Source: Carthagonibacter metallireducens
GTDB lineage: Bacteria > Gemmatimonadota > Gemmatimonadetes > Palauibacterales > Palauibacteraceae
Assembly (NCBI GenBank): GCA_023554445.1
Contig: JAMJQQ010000046.1
Span: 1-34,953, forward strand
Reading direction: 5' to 3'
Length of the DNA stretch: 34,953 nt
A model generated the notes under the pieces. It did no database searches. It was not told the DNA's origin and saw nothing but the letters and a program-made list of their open reading frames with translations. Each line of letters begins with the position of its first letter. Positions within the stretch are counted from its first letter, which is position 1. A program made the position numbers and the translations under genes. Positions 1-8,289 of the stretch are shown piece by piece.

Positions 1-2
1 TC

Positions 3-1487
3 GAGGCGAACCTCGGTGGCCTCGCCAGGGAGAGCTTCGGGGGCTTCTGGTTCGCCGATACTCCGATCCAGCGCCGGCACCGGATTCGCGACAGCAAGTC
101 CCTCGGGCTTCGGGACTGGCGGAGCTACGCGGAGTTCGGACCGGAAGACCACTGGCCGCAGGCGTGGGCCGAAGCGTACGTGTATCGGGCAAACGATGAG
201 GTGTACGGCTGGCTCCGGGGCCTCGGTGTCGACTTCATGCCGCTGCCCCTGTGGGTCGAGCGGGGCCTCAACGTGCCGGGCAATTCCGTTCCCCGCTGGC
301 ACATCGTCTGGGGTACGGGAAGCGAGCTCTCGGCTGTTCTGAACCGGCGGCTCATGTCGCATCCGCGACGAGACCTACTCACGATTCGATTCGAGCATCG
401 GGTTGAGGCGCTGGACACGACCGATGGGCGGGTGAGCGGTTGCCGCGGAACTTTAGAGGGCCTGGTCAGGGAGTTCGAGGCGCGGGCCGAGTCGGTGATC
501 GTGGCCGCGGGGGGAATCAGCGGTGACCTGGAACGTGTCAGGCGTCACTGGCCGGCCGACCTGGGCCGCCCACCCGAAACCCTCCTGAACGGAGCACATC
601 GGTTCGCCGATGGAAGACTGCACGACGCGGTCGAGCAGATCGGCGGCCGTGTCACTCACCTCGACTGGCAGTGGAATTACGCGGCCGGGGTGCACCACTG
701 GGCACCGCGAATTCCCGCGCACGGTCTCTCGCTCGTCCCGCCGAAATCCGCCCTCTGGCTGAACTGGCGCGGGGAGCGGATCGGCCCGACACCGCTCGTG
801 TCCGGATACGACACGCACGAGATCGTCTCGCGCATCTGCGCGGAGGAGAGGTCCTACTCCTGGCAGCTGCTGAACCGGAAGATCGCGCTCCGGGAGCTGG
901 CGATCTCCGGATCGGAATTCAATCCGGCGTTCCGCGACAAGAGCCGTGCACAGCTGGTGCAGGGCATCCTGTTTGGAAACCGACGACTGTACGAGGAAGT
1001 CGTGGCCAACTGCGAGGATTTCATCGTCGCGGACACGCTGCCCGAGCTGGTGGAGAGGATGAATGCCCTGGTCGGGGACGACAGCGTGGATCTCGAGACC
1101 GTTTCCGAAGCCGCCCGGAGTTACGACGCTCGGATCGACCTCGGGCCCCGATTCCACGACGACGACCAGCTGCGCCGCATTGCCTTCGCCCGCCGCTGGC
1201 TGGGCGACCGGATCCGCACCTGCAACGCGCAGAAGATCCTCGATCCCAGGGCCGGTCCGCTCGTCGCGATCCGGGAGTTCATCCTGAGCCGCAAGTCGAT
1301 GGGAGGTGTGCAGACGGATCTCTCCAGTCGCGTACTCGGAGACGACGGCGAACCGGTCGGCGGACTTTTCGCGGCGGGCGAGACGGCCGGGTTCGGCGGC
1401 GGGGGGATGAACGGGAAGCGAGGCCTGGAAGGGACCTTTCTGGGCGGCTGCGTGTTCGGGGGAAGGATCGCTGGTCGGGAAGCCTGA
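3..1487 (+). CDS. FAD-binding dehydrogenase, C-terminal part (5' end outside window)
   Basis: The reading frame is open from the first full codon at position 3, so the start and the N-terminal GxGxxG dinucleotide motif lie upstream of the window. The visible 494 residues resemble the FAD_binding_2 / 3-ketosteroid-dehydrogenase-like oxidoreductases. Near the visible N-terminus is LGGLARESFGGFWFADTP, the usual substrate-domain segment of these proteins. The C-terminus carries GGLFAAGETAGFGGGGMNG followed by LEGTFLGGCVFGGRIAG, the second FAD-contacting region. By family this would be a soluble flavoprotein that oxidises or reduces a C-C bond; the substrate cannot be told. An in-frame ATG at 180 is internal, because homology extends upstream of it. 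It lies 48 nt before the cysteine desulfurase on the same strand, with no clear functional link. Confidence 0.8.
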   Translation, partial: EANLGGLARESFGGFWFADTPIQRRHRIRDSKSLGLRDWRSYAEFGPEDHWPQAWAEAYVYRANDEVYGWLRGLGVDFMPLPLWVERGLNVPGNSVPRWHIVWGTGSELSAVLNRRLMSHPRRDLLTIRFEHRVEALDTTDGRVSGCRGTLEGLVREFEARAESVIVAAGGISGDLERVRRHWPADLGRPPETLLNGAHRFADGRLHDAVEQIGGRVTHLDWQWNYAAGVHHWAPRIPAHGLSLVPPKSALWLNWRGERIGPTPLVSGYDTHEIVSRICAEERSYSWQLLNRKIALRELAISGSEFNPAFRDKSRAQLVQGILFGNRRLYEEVVANCEDFIVADTLPELVERMNALVGDDSVDLETVSEAARSYDARIDLGPRFHDDDQLRRIAFARRWLGDRIRTCNAQKILDPRAGPLVAIREFILSRKSMGGVQTDLSSRVLGDDGEPVGGLFAAGETAGFGGGGMNGKRGLEGTFLGGCVFGGRIAGREA

Positions 1488-1535
1488 ACGCAGATCGTGC
1501 GCTCCCCGTCCGACAGGCCCATCTTGCCGCCGAGT

Positions 1536-2708
1536 ATGATGAATCTACATCGGACTTACCTGGATCATGCGGCCACGTCTCCGCTGCGGCCCGAGGCGAT
1601 GGATGCATGGCGAGCGTGCATCGGCGAGGCGGACTGCAACCCGGCATCGGCACACGCCTTCGGTCGGCGGGCTCAGGATACGCTCGAACAGGCACGCGAG
1701 GAAATCGCTTCGCTCGTCGAGACAGAGGCGACGAGCGTCGTGTTCACGGCTGGCGGGACCGTGTCGGACAACCTCGCCGTCCTCGGTTTCGCGCGGGCTC
1801 ACATGGAGCGCGAACCGCTGATCGTCATCTCCGCCGTCGAGCACAGGGCGGTCCTCGCCGCGGCGGAGCGAGCCGGCCAGGAAGGGGCGGAAGTCGCCGT
1901 GCTGAACGTGAACGCGGACGGCGTCGTTGACCCGGCGGATCTCGAGGTGACGCTTGCGCGCAAACACGGCCGCGCAGCGCTCGTCTCGGTCATGTGGGCG
2001 AACAACGAGGTCGGGGCCGTGCAGCCAGTCGCTGAATTGTGCGAGATCGCTCACGACAGCGGGGCCGTGTTTCACACGGATGCGGTGCAGGCGTTCGGAA
2101 AGCTCTCCGTATCCCTGAGTGATCTTCCCGCCGACCTGCTGACGATCACGGCGCACAAGATCGGAGGACCGGTCGGAATCGGAGCCCTATTGATTCGCGG
2201 CGGGATCGAACTGGAGCCGCTCGTCTACGGCGGCTCACAGGAGCGTGCCATCTGGCCCGGCACACAGAACCCGTGCGGGGCGGCGGCGTTCGCGGCCGCG
2301 GCTCGATCTACCGTGATCGAGATCGACCGGGCGACAGCCCGCTGGACAGCCATGCGCGAGGCGCTCGCGTCCGATCTGCGCACCGGGATCGAGGGACTGA
2401 TCGTGCATGCCGAATCCGCTCCCGTTCGTCTGCCGCAACTGCTGAGCGTAGGTGTTCCCGGCGCCGACCCTGCGACCCTGTTGATGTCAATGGACCTGGC
2501 CGGAATCGCCGTCTCCAGCGGATCTGCCTGCAGTAGCGGCGTTCAGACGGGTTCACACGTGCTGGCCGCCATGGGAATCAACCCCGGGTCCGAATACGCG
2601 GTTATCCGGTTCAGCTTCGGGCCTTTCACCACGGAACACGAAGTGCGGGAGGCCGGACGGGTGACCGTTGAGGCGGCGGCGCGGGCCCGTTCCGTCGTCG
2701 CCGGTTGA
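1536..2708 (+). CDS. Cysteine desulfurase (NifS/IscS class, PLP-dependent)
   Basis: Class V aminotransferase-fold enzyme that takes sulfur from cysteine as an enzyme-bound persulfide. It starts with the typical MNLHRTYLDHAATSPLRPEA. Two ATG codons are adjacent (1536 and 1539) and an upstream in-frame start at 1497 is less likely because homology begins at the second Met. Visible motifs are the cofactor-binding Lys in TITAHKIGGPVGIGAL and the persulfide Cys in SSGSACSSGVQTGSHVL. The short SSGSACSSG loop resembles NifS/YrvO types. Its stop overlaps the TTG start of mnmA by 4 nt (TTGA), so the two are translationally coupled. This suggests that its main acceptor is MnmA, as for the Bacillus YrvO-MnmA pair. 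A general role in Fe-S assembly is not excluded; no scaffold gene is nearby. Confidence 0.93.
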   Translation: MMNLHRTYLDHAATSPLRPEAMDAWRACIGEADCNPASAHAFGRRAQDTLEQAREEIASLVETEATSVVFTAGGTVSDNLAVLGFARAHMEREPLIVISAVEHRAVLAAAERAGQEGAEVAVLNVNADGVVDPADLEVTLARKHGRAALVSVMWANNEVGAVQPVAELCEIAHDSGAVFHTDAVQAFGKLSVSLSDLPADLLTITAHKIGGPVGIGALLIRGGIELEPLVYGGSQERAIWPGTQNPCGAAAFAAAARSTVIEIDRATARWTAMREALASDLRTGIEGLIVHAESAPVRLPQLLSVGVPGADPATLLMSMDLAGIAVSSGSACSSGVQTGSHVLAAMGINPGSEYAVIRFSFGPFTTEHEVREAGRVTVEAAARARSVVAG

Positions 2709-3826
2709 TCAAAGTGACAGGTCGGAGTCTCCCTCCCGGTGAGGGCCGTTCGGTTCTCTGCGCAATGTCGGGCGGAGTCGACTCCAGCGTCGCGGCAGCG
2801 ATGCTGGTCCGGGCCGGCTGGCAGGTGATGGGCGCGACCGTCAAGACATTCTGCTATGGCGACGTGCCGGAAGGGGCCCGGGTCTGCTGCGGGCTAGAGG
2901 GCATCTCGGATGCGAAGGCGGTGGCCGCTCGACTGGGAATCCCTCACCAGGTGTTCGACCTGGAGGAAGCGTTCACACGGGACGTGATCGGCGATTTCGT
3001 TTCGGAGTACGCGGCCGGGCGCACCCCGATCCCCTGCGTCCGGTGCAACAGTTTCACCAAGTTTCGCGACCTCGTTCGAAGGGCCGACGCGCTGGGTTGC
3101 GAGTTCGTCGCTACGGGCCATTACGCACGGATCCTGAGAGGCACGGATGGATCGGTCCGACTCGCCTGTGGTGACGACGAACGGAAGGACCAGACCTACT
3201 TCCTCTGGGGCATCGAGCGCGCGGTCCTGGACCGGCTGCTTCTACCCGTCGGAGAGATGCGCAAGCCCGAAGTCCGGGCTGCGGCCCGCCGGCTCGAGCT
3301 TGTGACCGCGGAAAAGCCGGAGTCTTTCGAGATCTGTTTCGTGCCGGACGGGGACTACGTGGGCGTGCTGCGCCAGCGGCTCCCTGTCGCTCACCCCGCT
3401 CTGTCAGCCGGAGCCTTCGTACTGGAGGACGGTTCCGAGGTCGGTCGCCACGCTGGGTATGCGGCATTCACGGTCGGACAACGCAGGGGTCTTCCCGGTG
3501 GCTTTCCGGAGCCCATGTTCGTGATCCGGATCCGACCGGAGTCGCGAGAGGTCGTGATCGGTCCCCGGAGCGCACTTGCACGGGTGCGACTGACGGCCAC
3601 CGGGGCGAACTGGCTCGCACCGATTCCGGTAGCCGGAACGGAGCTGGGGGTGCGGATCCGGCACCAGGCTCCGGTCGTGCCGGCCACCGTCGAGCACGCC
3701 GACGGCGACGGGTTTGCGATTAGGCTGTCCGCACCGCAGGACGCCGTGACTCCGGGGCAGAGCGCCGTGCTCTACGGGCCAGACAGATCGGTTATCGGTG
3801 GGGGAGTTATAATCAGCAATGATTAG
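2705..3826 (+). CDS. mnmA: tRNA-specific 2-thiouridylase MnmA
   Basis: Catalyses ATP-dependent thiolation of the wobble uridine (s2U34) in tRNA-Lys, -Glu and -Gln. The PP-loop SGGVDSS lies at residues 22-28 and the GHYAR segment at 138-142. By pattern, the two catalytic cysteines are C114 in PCVRCNSFTKF and C211 in ESFEICFVPDGDY. A further Cys pair at 61-62 (RVCCGLEG) is seen in a subset of the family. The length of 373 residues is normal. The chosen TTG start overlaps the desulfurase stop; no strong Shine-Dalgarno is visible, so GTG at 2714 is an alternative, but the PP-loop strand excludes starts further down. The stop (TAG) overlaps that of convergent dnaJ. Confidence 0.95.
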   Translation: MIKVTGRSLPPGEGRSVLCAMSGGVDSSVAAAMLVRAGWQVMGATVKTFCYGDVPEGARVCCGLEGISDAKAVAARLGIPHQVFDLEEAFTRDVIGDFVSEYAAGRTPIPCVRCNSFTKFRDLVRRADALGCEFVATGHYARILRGTDGSVRLACGDDERKDQTYFLWGIERAVLDRLLLPVGEMRKPEVRAAARRLELVTAEKPESFEICFVPDGDYVGVLRQRLPVAHPALSAGAFVLEDGSEVGRHAGYAAFTVGQRRGLPGGFPEPMFVIRIRPESREVVIGPRSALARVRLTATGANWLAPIPVAGTELGVRIRHQAPVVPATVEHADGDGFAIRLSAPQDAVTPGQSAVLYGPDRSVIGGGVIISND

Positions 3827-4941
3827 TGCTTAAGCTCTTCTACTTCCACCAGTTTCTCGAGCGCTTCCCTGCCCTCGTCGCTCAGCTTGTCCGGAAGCTT
3901 GACGGTTACTTTCACCAGCTGGTCGCCTCTCGTTTCGCCCTTCTCGACGCCCTGGCCCTTGATCCGGAAAGTAGTCCCTGACTGCGTTCCCGCCGGGATC
4001 TTCAATACGACCTTCCTGTTGTCGGCGGTACGCACTTTCACCTTGGAGCCCATCATCGCCTGGGCGAGATTGATGGGTACTTCGCACTTCAGATCCAGAC
4101 CGTCGCGCTCGAAGAACGGGTCATCCTTCACCCGGAACTTCACGATCAGGTCTCCGGGCGGACCTCCCTGGGGACCTCGCTCTCCCTGTCCGCCAATGCG
4201 CAGCTTCGACCCGGTATCCACCCCGGACGGCACCGTGACGCTGATCCGCTTCTTTCGAGTGACCTCACCCCGGCCGCTGCAGGCCGGACAGAATTCCCGC
4301 GGAATCTTCCCCCGACCCAGGCAGGCCGGACAGGGGCGAGGAACGGAAAAAGAACCCTGCCCGAAGGTAATCGTGCCGCGCCCGTTGCATTCCTTGCACG
4401 AATCACTCTTCGCGCCCGGGGCGGCACCCGAACCGTTGCAGGTCGCGCATTCCTCGTTGATCGGGATCGATAGCCGGACCTTGCCCCCGCGCACTGCCGT
4501 CTTGAACGGGATCTCCACCAGGTACTCGACGTCGTGACCGCGCGTCGGACCCGAGGGTTGGTCCGCAGTCTTCTTCCCGAAATCAAAAATCGAGCTGAAG
4601 ATGTCGCCCAGCCCGCCCACGTCGTCGAACCGGAAAGACCTGCCGTCTCCTCCCATCGTCGGCCCGCCGGCGCCCCCCGGGCGGAATCCACCGCTGCCTC
4701 CCAGTCCGCCGAGACCTCCGAAGCGCCGCAGCTGATCGTACTTCTTCCGCTTGTCGGGATCGGAGAGCACGTCGTACGCCTCGGCCACTTCCTTGAATTT
4801 CTCGGCTGCGGCCGGATTCTCGGGATTCCGATCCGGATGGTACTGCTTGGCCAGCTTACGGTACGCCTGCTTGATCTCGTCGTCGCTCGTGCTCGTCGTG
4901 ACGCCGAGAATGGCGTAGTAGTCCTTGGTCCGCGTAGCCAT
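3823..4941 (-). CDS. dnaJ: Chaperone protein DnaJ (Hsp40)
   Basis: Type I Hsp40 co-chaperone that delivers clients to DnaK and stimulates its ATPase. The J domain at residues 1-70 contains HPD at 35-37. A Gly/Phe-rich linker covers about 75-125. Four CxxCxGxG zinc repeats start at C165, C182, C204 and C218, followed by the C-terminal substrate-binding and dimerisation domains. The length of 372 aa is typical. The ATG overlaps the grpE stop (ATGA). dnaK and hrcA are not in the window, so this is a split chaperone operon. The gene ends in a 4-nt convergent overlap with mnmA and has no visible terminator. Confidence 0.97.
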   Translation of the reverse strand: MATRTKDYYAILGVTTSTSDDEIKQAYRKLAKQYHPDRNPENPAAAEKFKEVAEAYDVLSDPDKRKKYDQLRRFGGLGGLGGSGGFRPGGAGGPTMGGDGRSFRFDDVGGLGDIFSSIFDFGKKTADQPSGPTRGHDVEYLVEIPFKTAVRGGKVRLSIPINEECATCNGSGAAPGAKSDSCKECNGRGTITFGQGSFSVPRPCPACLGRGKIPREFCPACSGRGEVTRKKRISVTVPSGVDTGSKLRIGGQGERGPQGGPPGDLIVKFRVKDDPFFERDGLDLKCEVPINLAQAMMGSKVKVRTADNRKVVLKIPAGTQSGTTFRIKGQGVEKGETRGDQLVKVTVKLPDKLSDEGREALEKLVEVEELKH

Positions 4942-5636
4942 CAGTGGGTCGTGCCCTCATCCGCCGGAGAAGCGGCAGACCCGGATTCCGACGCCTCGGT
5001 CTCACCGGCCTCTTCCGCTGGAGGAGCTTCGGCGGAACCCGACCAGTTGCGCACCTCGACCTGGGCGGGACGGATCAGCAGGTCGCCCAGTCGATATCCC
5101 TCCGAGAACACCCTGGAGATCGTGCCGTCCCGATCAGGGCTCTCGGCTTCCGCCATCAGCACACCCTGGTGGAACTCGGGGTCGAAAGCAGCCTCGCGGG
5201 CCTCGATTCGCTCGACCCCGTGCTCCTCGAGCGCCTTGGCGAGATTCCGGAGAATCAGGTCCAGGCCCTGGTCCAGCGCCTCCACCGAAGTCGACTCGTT
5301 GGGGATGTCACGCCAGCGGGCCAGGTCGTCCAGCGTCGGCAGGACCGACCGAACGATCTCCGCCCGGGCCAGAGCACGCACCTGTTCCTGTTCCGCCCGC
5401 GTGCGGCGCCGGAAGTTGTCGAACTCGGCGGCGAGTCTCAGGTGCCGGTCTCGAAGCTCCTCGTTCTCCTGGAGCGCCGTATTCAGCTCCGCGAGCAGCA
5501 CCTCGGCGTCCGGAAGCGCTTCGATGGCCCCGCCTGCCAGCGATCCTTCATCGGCGATACTCTCATCCGGCACGGCACGCTCGGCGTCCGGTCCAGTCGT
5601 GTCGCCCGGCTGCTCGTCGGGTCGTTTGCGTCTCAC
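4941..5636 (-). CDS. grpE: Nucleotide exchange factor GrpE
   Basis: Homodimeric nucleotide exchange factor of DnaK. The 231-residue product has a long, charged, low-complexity N-terminal arm (about 1-60). It then has the coiled-coil dimerisation helix (LAAEFDNFRRRTRAEQ) and the C-terminal beta domain with the family signature ending in EGYRLGDLLIRPAQVEV. A further acidic Ala/Glu-rich tail follows. The start is GTG at 5636, overlapping the upstream hydrolase stop (GTGA). It is directly followed by dnaJ with an ATGA overlap, so the pair is co-translated. Confidence 0.95.
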   Translation of the reverse strand: MRRKRPDEQPGDTTGPDAERAVPDESIADEGSLAGGAIEALPDAEVLLAELNTALQENEELRDRHLRLAAEFDNFRRRTRAEQEQVRALARAEIVRSVLPTLDDLARWRDIPNESTSVEALDQGLDLILRNLAKALEEHGVERIEAREAAFDPEFHQGVLMAEAESPDRDGTISRVFSEGYRLGDLLIRPAQVEVRNWSGSAEAPPAEEAGETEASESGSAASPADEGTTH

Positions 5637-6559
5637 TTCTCCTCCACGGTTGGTTCTTTCGGGCTCGCTCGAACCGCGCCCCTCGCTGCAGGCGACTGCT
5701 TCCTGCTCGGCTCACCCGTCGGCTCGTCCAACAGCCCTGCCAGCCAGGTCCGCAGGTCGCCGAATATCTCGGATGCCAACGGGTCGTGAAACAGCGCGTG
5801 AAAGGCCTCATCGTACTCGATGATCCGGGGGGCCGACGGAAGCCGGGACGCGAATACGCGTGAGGCGGCGTTGCTGACCACCGTATCTTTTCCGGCGAGT
5901 TGCATCAACACCGGCACCCGCAGCCTCGGCGCTTCCTCCACCAGCCGGTTCGAGGCGCGCTGCATCTCCCCCCAGAGTCGGGCGCTGATCCTCCGGTGCA
6001 CCAGTGGGTCGTCCCGATACGCGGACCGGTCGGGCTCTCTGCGGAACAGTTCGTTGACATCGAGCCCGTTGTCCATGGTCAGCTCCGGCACCAGCCTGTC
6101 GGCGGCCGATCCCAGGCTCCGCTTCCAGGCCGGCACGTCCATCGCCACGTCCACGAAGGGGGCGACGAGGCCGATTCCCCGGAGTCCATCCGGAGCGAAG
6201 GCCTCGGCGTATCGGCCTGCCACCAGGCCGCCCAATGAATGCCCGACGAGAAAGAACGGTCTGCCGACGACACCTCCATCGGCCTTGCGTCGCAACCGGT
6301 CGAGGTCCCGGAGCAGGTCGTCGAATCGATCGATGTGTCCGCGCCGGCCCCGGGTGAGCCCGTGTCCCCGCATGTCGATCGCGAACAGGTTCAGTCCGAC
6401 GGGGGCAATCGCTCCGGCGAGAGCCTGATAGCGACCCGAGTGCTCACCCAGTCCATGCACGCATACTACGTTGCCCCGCGGAGCCTGGTTCTCCCAGCAC
6501 CGATAGGCGACCCGAACGCCGCCCGTCCCCTCCAGATATCCGACAGTGGACTCAGACAT
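5633..6559 (-). CDS. Alpha/beta hydrolase, monoacylglycerol lipase / lysophospholipase-like
   Basis: 308-residue serine hydrolase of the Hydrolase_4 group. The nucleophile elbow GHSLGG is at 106-111 (Ser108). Acid and base are likely Asp225 (AGKDTVV) and His254 (EAFHALFHD). The segment DMRGHGLTRGRRGH after strand 4 is typical of monoacylglycerol lipases and lysophospholipase PldB-like proteins. No signal peptide is seen, so it probably acts in the cytoplasm or at the inner face of the membrane. The ATG overlaps the upstream cinA stop by 8 nt. It sits between the phospholipid gene pgsA/cinA and grpE, which fits a lipid-turnover role but does not prove it. Confidence 0.85.
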   Translation of the reverse strand: MSESTVGYLEGTGGVRVAYRCWENQAPRGNVVCVHGLGEHSGRYQALAGAIAPVGLNLFAIDMRGHGLTRGRRGHIDRFDDLLRDLDRLRRKADGGVVGRPFFLVGHSLGGLVAGRYAEAFAPDGLRGIGLVAPFVDVAMDVPAWKRSLGSAADRLVPELTMDNGLDVNELFRREPDRSAYRDDPLVHRRISARLWGEMQRASNRLVEEAPRLRVPVLMQLAGKDTVVSNAASRVFASRLPSAPRIIEYDEAFHALFHDPLASEIFGDLRTWLAGLLDEPTGEPSRKQSPAARGAVRASPKEPTVEEK

Positions 6560-7058
6560 CCGTCCGCTTTACCGAGCGGGCCAGCAGGTCCAGCGCGGCC
6601 CATGCCGCTGCTGTGCGCACCTCCTCCCGCTCACCGGGAAAGCGGAATCGCTCGCCGAATTCCAGATCCGGTCCAGAAAGGCCAATGAACACGGTCCCCA
6701 CGGGCTTTGCCCGGCTTCCTCCGTCGGGGCCTGCAATTCCCGTGATCGACACACCCCAGTCCGCCGCCAGTCTCTCCCTCACACCGTCGGCCATCTCCAG
6801 CGAACTTTCTCGCGATACGGCGCCATGCGAGGTGAGGGTCGCCGGTTCGACCCCGAGGAGCGAGACCTTCACCGAATCCGAATAGGCTATCACTCCACCG
6901 ACGAAAGCTGCTGAGGCACCTGGAATCGAGGTCAGGATCGCCCCGAGTCCCCCTCCTGTACAGCTCTCCGCCACAGCGAGCGACTCCCCGCGCACCCGGA
7001 GTCGTGAAAGCACGTCGATCGCGACATCCTGCGCAGAACGAGCCCCCTCCCCCGTCAA
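6552..7058 (-). CDS. CinA C-terminal-domain protein (PncC-type nicotinamide-nucleotide amidohydrolase)
   Basis: Stand-alone CinA C-terminal domain of 168 aa. By family it deamidates nicotinamide mononucleotide to nicotinate mononucleotide in NAD recycling. Visible signatures are LAVAESCTGGGLGAILTSIPGAS, GGVIAYSDSVKVSLLGV and the glycine-rich ITGIAGPDGGSRAKPVGTVFIG. The chosen start is TTG at 7058, which overlaps the pgsA stop (TTGA). A perfect AAGGAG lies 8 nt before it; longer in-frame starts would run deep into pgsA. The pgsA-cinA order is known from other phyla (for example Bacillus), where recA follows; here a hydrolase follows. Confidence 0.9.
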   Translation of the reverse strand: MTGEGARSAQDVAIDVLSRLRVRGESLAVAESCTGGGLGAILTSIPGASAAFVGGVIAYSDSVKVSLLGVEPATLTSHGAVSRESSLEMADGVRERLAADWGVSITGIAGPDGGSRAKPVGTVFIGLSGPDLEFGERFRFPGEREEVRTAAAWAALDLLARSVKRTDV

Positions 7059-7699
7059 GCGGTCGTCTCCTTCTCGATCCTCCGGAATGCCTCGAGATAC
7101 ACGAACAGGGACAGGACGGTCAGGATGAGCGCGAGAATCAGCGTCAGCGTAGTGAACCAGCCGTGGAAGGACTCCCAGGCCCGGAACGTGGCGCCGTTCC
7201 AGCCACTCTCGATCGCGGCCGTCTGCAAGGCGAGCCACGCGATCATCGAGCCGCTGAACACGCTCTGAGCAGCCGCTTTGTACTTGCCGATCGGCATCGA
7301 CGGCACCACGATTCCGTTCCGTGCGGCTCGCGTGCGCAGCACCGTCACCAGCAGCTCTCGCCCGAAGAAGACCAGCAGTGTCCAGAGCGGGACTCCGCCG
7401 AACAGGGGCAAGCCCCCGAGCTCCGGGTGGCGCGACGTCAAGATCCAGAAAGGCACCAGGGTCGCAGCCAGAAGCAGCTTGTCCGCGATCGGGTCTACGA
7501 GCTTGCCGAAGTCGGTGATCTCGCCCCTCCGGCGCGCGATCTCACCGTCGATGAGATCGGAAACCGCCGCAACGACGTACACGATCCCGGCCACCAGTCG
7601 CGCGGACGCGCGAGGCTGGAACAGAAGCGCCGCCACCAGCGGAGCCAGCAGCACCCGCATGGTCGTCAGCGCATTGGGTAGATTCACCGATCGGGACAA
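7055..7699 (-). CDS. pgsA: CDP-diacylglycerol--glycerol-3-phosphate 3-phosphatidyltransferase
   Basis: Integral membrane enzyme making phosphatidylglycerol phosphate, the committed step to phosphatidylglycerol and cardiolipin. The complete CDP-alcohol phosphotransferase motif DGxxARx8GxxxDxxxD is present: D51, G52, A55, R56, G65, D69 and D73. About five or six hydrophobic segments flank it. The length of 214 aa is slightly longer than many homologues. The TTG start at 7699 has a GAAGAG element about 6-7 nt upstream; GTG at 7687 (giving MNLPNALT) matches the usual family N-terminus and is an alternative. It follows the MglA-like gene by 10 nt and is coupled to cinA. Confidence 0.93.
   Translation of the reverse strand: MSRSVNLPNALTTMRVLLAPLVAALLFQPRASARLVAGIVYVVAAVSDLIDGEIARRRGEITDFGKLVDPIADKLLLAATLVPFWILTSRHPELGGLPLFGGVPLWTLLVFFGRELLVTVLRTRAARNGIVVPSMPIGKYKAAAQSVFSGSMIAWLALQTAAIESGWNGATFRAWESFHGWFTTLTLILALILTVLSLFVYLEAFRRIEKETTA
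7067..7072 (-). promoter_or_regulatory. Shine-Dalgarno that fixes the TTG start of cinA
   Basis: AAGGAG on the minus strand, inside the last codons of pgsA, 8 nt upstream of TTG at 7058. It decides the start against longer in-frame alternatives. Confidence 0.8.
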
Positions 7700-7709
7700 C
7701 GTTCACTCT

Positions 7710-8285
7710 TCACGCGAGAGTCCGGACTACCCGTTCCGACAGAGCCGTCAGTGGCTCGATCACTCCCTCCCGGCGACATGCGACAGACGCGAACGCCGGC
7801 TGGCCGGCTGGATTCAAGACCCGCTCCAGTTCCTCTTCCGGCACGGCCCCGGGCAGGTCTCGCTTGTTGTACTGGAAGACCATGGGCGGGATCTCGGAAT
7901 GACCGAGATCACGGATCGTCAATCGAATTGCCGCCAGTGCGTCCTTGTTGGCCTCCAACCTGTCGGGCGCGGAATCCGCCACGAAGATCAATCCATCGGC
8001 GCCCGAAAGCACCCGTCCTCGCACAGCCGCCCGTCTGATCTCACCCGGCGCAGTCAGCAGCTGAAGCCGCAGATTACGTCCAGCCAGCACGCCGAGGTCC
8101 ACGGTGAGGAGATCGGTCAGCGGAGTGCCTCCGTCGGCGCGTGCCGGTGCAAGCAGGGCGCTCCGGGTCCCGGTCTCGAGCCTTTCGTGGACGGCCCTGA
8201 CCGTCGTGGACTTGCCTCCGCCCGAGGGACCGACGTAGACGATCCGGCAATCGATCTCCTCTGACGTGCCTCTTCGGTCTGCCAC
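7710..8285 (-). CDS. MglA-like small Ras-family GTPase
   Basis: 191-residue small GTPase related to MglA of Myxococcus, which controls cell polarity and motility. P-loop GPSGGGKS lies at 19-26. The switch II region reads LLTAPGE (77-82), where the DxxG Asp is replaced as in MglA (TxPG). Base specificity motif NKRD is at 140-143. The chosen start is GTG at 8285, 4 nt after the stop of the upstream 112-aa gene; the longer open frame would overlap that gene completely. No roadblock/MglB partner is visible. Its product could regulate polarity, gliding or type IV pili, but nothing else in the window points to which. Confidence 0.85.
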   Translation of the reverse strand: MADRRGTSEEIDCRIVYVGPSGGGKSTTVRAVHERLETGTRSALLAPARADGGTPLTDLLTVDLGVLAGRNLRLQLLTAPGEIRRAAVRGRVLSGADGLIFVADSAPDRLEANKDALAAIRLTIRDLGHSEIPPMVFQYNKRDLPGAVPEEELERVLNPAGQPAFASVACRREGVIEPLTALSERVVRTLA

Positions 8286-8289
8286 GGGC

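Noticed and set aside
671..1930. 419-codon plus-strand open frame spanning the dehydrogenase and desulfurase
   Set aside because: Arg-rich alternate-frame shadow of two recognised genes.
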